The position numbers and the translations under genes were made by a program. 16,714 nucleotides of DNA, taken from NCBI GenBank assembly GCA_002427845.1, contig DIYZ01000063.1, forward strand, positions 15,481 through 32,194. Direction: 5' to 3'. Within the stretch, counting starts at the first letter, position 1; every line of letters begins with the position of its first letter. The notes beneath the pieces were generated by a model that saw nothing but the letters and a program-made list of their open reading frames with translations, was not told the DNA's origin and did not search any database. Origin of the DNA: Chloracidobacterium sp. UBA6041. GTDB lineage: Bacteria > Acidobacteriota > Blastocatellia > Pyrinomonadales > Pyrinomonadaceae. Below are positions 14,410-16,714 of this stretch, in pieces.

Positions 14410-16566
14410 TCACGGGCCAAATCTGTGTCGATACTCTCCCGACGTAATAAACGCCTTCACCATCTCCGCATCGATAAAGTTGCCGTTGAATTGATTTAGT
14501 TTACTTAGCCAGAAGTTGTAACCACTAAAGTCCGCGTCCGGCGGATCGTTTGGGTTTCTTTGCAGGTAACCGAAATACTGCATCAACACAAACGCTCTAT
14601 TGGTTTCCTGTTGGGCCAGGGTGGAGTTTTCGGCGATGCGTCGCAAAGCGCGCGCGCGTGCGGCGGCGTCAACGCTGGTGCCCGCGCCGCCAAACTCATC
14701 GATGGCCGCCGTCCGCTCGGTTGCTGAGGGCGTGACGCCGGCATTTGCGAAAAGCGTATCCACAAACTGGGCGGGAGCGAGCGAACTCGGATAGGCATTA
14801 GAAAACCGCGAACGCGCGACAAACTGCGCCGCAAAGGTTTGTTTGTTCGTCTCCAACTGCGTCTGCCAGTTGCCGGCGCCCACCACGATGCCCTGCCCAA
14901 TCTCTTGCGTGTCCGGAAGAAATTCATCGAACCTCACCGGCACCGGCGCGCCGGGAATGTTGCCGTAAGCCGCTTTGTAGAAGCGGTAGACCAGATAACC
15001 AGTTTCCTGAAACTCGATCGAGAGAAAGAACGCGGCAGAAACATTCACGCGCTTTATCTCAACGCACGGTGCGTTGTTGCCGCAGGAAGTGATTTGATTA
15101 CTCCAGAACGCGAGGCCGGCGGGGTCAGGTTCACGATTTAGAAAATCCCGATAATGTTGGACCACGAAGAATTGCGCATCGTCACTCTTATTCGGAGGCA
15201 ACGCACCAAACTCCAGACCCGACAAGGCCAGGCTGACCGCATCGTCGGCGTGCGTAAAAATTGAACCGGCACTTAAGAAGCCGTCCTGCTTCTTGTCGGG
15301 AAAGGCATCAATGCGCGGCGTTCCGCCGTTGCCGCCAGGGCCATCCGCCGGTCCAGCCGCATCCTCAATGACGTAGACATTTCCCATGGCGTCCACCGCC
15401 AGACCGTGAAGAAAAAGATTGTTGTCGATGGAAAGACCGGTGACGCAGACTTCATCTCGATCGGCCATGGCGTCTCCATTGTCGTCGTAAAGAGCGAGCA
15501 TAACTATGTTGTTGCCCGCGGAATTAGAGAACACTACGCCGTGCGAATTCACCGCGATGTCCAGCGGTGCGTCGTTGGAAAAGTTGTAAGAATAATAAGG
15601 CGTCGTGGAGAGCGTATCGGGCATGCCATCGCTGTCCGTGTCGCGTATGATCCGCAGCTCGTCGGAGTGGAAATCCGCCACCAGCAGATCGTTATTTGGT
15701 AACAATGCAAGGGCGTTAGCATTGAACAGACGATTATCGCCGACCCGAACAAGCTCACGCGAACGCGACGCATCAAAACCTCCGGTGTTGGAATCGCGCA
15801 CCAACAACACGATGCCCGGGCTTGGTTCATTGTTTGGATCGCTGGGATCCGCGGAGTTGAAGAAACCGCTCGAGGAAACAATTACAAACTCACGCCCCGC
15901 CTTCGATGTTCCGGTTACCACCGCCGCGGCCGACGGCATATTAAAATCAGTTCGCAGGTTGAAGGTGCTCGAAGAATCGATCCGGTAATCGCCATTTGTA
16001 TCGAGTGCGACAACCAGCACACCTACCAGGGTATTGTTGAGAGTCGCTGAATAAACTTCATAGCGCGCGCCCGAGCGTCCCACGGCGATATCAAAAGAAC
16101 CGCCCGCCGAATCAAAGGTCGTTCGCTCGTCGGCAATTAGATCACCATTGGGATCGACGAACTGTTCGTCTGTACCCGCGGATGAATTCAGACTTAACTG
16201 CGAGGTGTGTAGGACCTGAAACAGCGGCGTCCCGGGAAGAATTGATGCCGTGGCGGGTACGTTTACTACGCGCGCCGGCAGCGCAGCCGGTCGTGAAGAA
16301 GGCCCTTCACTACGAGTGCTCGCCGAAGGATCAAACCGCGTGGCGCTCAGTCGTTCTCTTCGCGCTGGAACATAAGCATTTGCTCGACCGCTGGGTTTGC
16401 CTTCGATTGCAGGCTCTTGCCGGGCAGTAAGTGCGCGATGCAGATCAGGCCTGAGACTTGGATCAATCATCTGCGCACCGGCGTTGCCAAACAGCGTCAC
16501 AACGAGCCCCAACGCCAGTGCGGTGACGAGCAAAACGCGATACTGAAACAATCTTGCAACTTTCAT
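14410..16566 (-). CDS. Secreted protein with calcium-loop repeats and C-terminal DUF4214 domain
   Basis: Encodes 718 aa. The first 31 residues are a Sec signal peptide (MKVARLFQYR, then LLVTALALGLVVTLF, cleavage near AGA-QM). A Ser/Arg/Pro-rich linker leads to a beta-propeller-like region (about 115-450) with Asp-rich loops typical of EF-hand or thrombospondin-3-like calcium sites: DPNGDLIADE, DTNGDYRID, DTDSDGMPD, DDNGDAMADRDE. The C-terminal third is DUF4214-type: FVVQHYRDFLNREPDPAGLA, two cysteines in SCGNNAPC, YLVYRFYKAAYG, and a repeat-like FGYLQRNPNDPPD...GYNFWLSKL. This architecture is frequent in Blastocatellia. I chose the ATG at 16566 because AAGGG lies 5 nt upstream and the signal peptide begins there; the ATG at 16599 would add 11 charged residues. 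Exported, probably cell-surface or extracellular; function unknown. Confidence 0.88.
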   Translation of the reverse strand: MKVARLFQYRVLLVTALALGLVVTLFGNAGAQMIDPSLRPDLHRALTARQEPAIEGKPSGRANAYVPARRERLSATRFDPSASTRSEGPSSRPAALPARVVNVPATASILPGTPLFQVLHTSQLSLNSSAGTDEQFVDPNGDLIADERTTFDSAGGSFDIAVGRSGARYEVYSATLNNTLVGVLVVALDTNGDYRIDSSSTFNLRTDFNMPSAAAVVTGTSKAGREFVIVSSSGFFNSADPSDPNNEPSPGIVLLVRDSNTGGFDASRSRELVRVGDNRLFNANALALLPNNDLLVADFHSDELRIIRDTDSDGMPDTLSTTPYYSYNFSNDAPLDIAVNSHGVVFSNSAGNNIVMLALYDDNGDAMADRDEVCVTGLSIDNNLFLHGLAVDAMGNVYVIEDAAGPADGPGGNGGTPRIDAFPDKKQDGFLSAGSIFTHADDAVSLALSGLEFGALPPNKSDDAQFFVVQHYRDFLNREPDPAGLAFWSNQITSCGNNAPCVEIKRVNVSAAFFLSIEFQETGYLVYRFYKAAYGNIPGAPVPVRFDEFLPDTQEIGQGIVVGAGNWQTQLETNKQTFAAQFVARSRFSNAYPSSLAPAQFVDTLFANAGVTPSATERTAAIDEFGGAGTSVDAAARARALRRIAENSTLAQQETNRAFVLMQYFGYLQRNPNDPPDADFSGYNFWLSKLNQFNGNFIDAEMVKAFITSGEYRHRFGP

Positions 16567-16591
16567 CTGAACCCTTCTACTCTCGGATTCT

Positions 16592-16714
16592 CTATTCATC
16601 CCGTTCCATCTTTACTCTTCCTGGTGGCGGCCGATCGCTTTCCGGCTTCGCCGGTTCCGAATGTTGCGGCGGTGGATCGTTGCGCGGCGGTGGATCGTTG
16701 CGCGGCGGCGGATC
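16592..16714 (-). CDS. C-terminal fragment of a proline-rich protein (cut by window edge)
   Basis: The minus-strand frame from the window edge to a TAG at 16594-16592 reads DPPPRNDPPPRNDPPPQHSE and continues AKPESDRPPPGRVKMERDE. The 18-nt unit behind DPPPRN is tandemly repeated. The stop lies 26 nt before the start of the secreted protein, so the two genes probably form an operon. Other frames are also open because the repeat is GC-rich; this one is preferred for its ordinary Pro-rich tail composition. The nature of the gene is unknown. Confidence 0.45.
   Translation of the reverse strand, partial: DPPPRNDPPPRNDPPPQHSEPAKPESDRPPPGRVKMERDE
16661..16714. repeat. 18-nt tandem repeat (about 2.7 units)
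   Basis: GGATCGTTGCGCGGCGGT is repeated with one change, starting at 16674, followed by a partial unit at the edge and preceded by a related GTTGCGGCGGT at 16663. It continues beyond the window. On the minus strand it encodes DPPPRN units; on the plus strand one frame would give a Gly-rich GGGSLR repeat. Confidence 0.7.

Overview
The window (16.7 kb, moderately GC-rich) looks like a chromosomal segment of an Acidobacteriota-type soil bacterium, most likely class Blastocatellia / Pyrinomonadaceae. This is inferred from the secreted protein with a DUF4214-type C-terminus (14410-16566), the long multi-sensor hybrid kinase, the MoxR/VWA gene pair and the many short palindromic elements between genes. 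No rRNA, tRNA, CRISPR array or classical transposase was seen.

Layout. 1-693 (minus): the edge of an unidentified gene, coupled by TAATG to pdxH (vitamin B6 cofactor synthesis). 832-1263 (minus): a YbgC/4HBT-type hotdog thioesterase. 1367-4603 (minus): a CHASE-PAS-GAF-HisKA-HATPase-REC hybrid histidine kinase. 4785-8112 (minus): a MoxR-type AAA+ ATPase and a CoxE-like VWA protein, a usual chaperone-type pair, with a small GxxExxY / PD-(D/E)XK nuclease-fold gene between them. That gene is framed by 31-nt inverted repeats and looks like a later insertion. 8424-9950 (minus): a fusion of a Nudix domain and a metallo-beta-lactamase domain. 10123-11280 (minus): a YuiH-like molybdopterin oxidoreductase and an unidentified 143-aa protein. 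11503-14161 (plus): a cytoplasmic-looking S8 subtilase with an N-terminal two-CxxC motif, a small acidic protein and a GNAT acetyltransferase. 14410-16714 (minus): a secreted calcium-loop/DUF4214 protein, and at the edge the proline-rich C-terminus of another gene.

The main feature beyond the genes is the density and variety of palindromic repeats. At least six kinds were read by eye: a GCAAAG-array inverted repeat (719-832, with a decayed half copy near 8149); a CCTGACC hairpin (1288-1314); the inverted repeats around the GxxExxY gene (6191-6624); a CCGCTAGCGG-type double hairpin (8213-8345); a roughly 140-bp element present twice in the same orientation (9974-10116 and 14251-14390); and a double hairpin in the divergent promoter region (11374-11449). 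They occupy most of the larger intergenic gaps and resemble REP/REPIN or MITE-like elements.

Best candidate for something undescribed: the repeat-bounded GxxExxY nuclease gene inside the MoxR-VWA operon. Its start codon and N-terminal codons lie in one repeat arm and part of its C-terminal coding lies in the other. Next come the zinc-ribbon subtilase with its small acidic neighbour, and the Nudix-MBL fusion.
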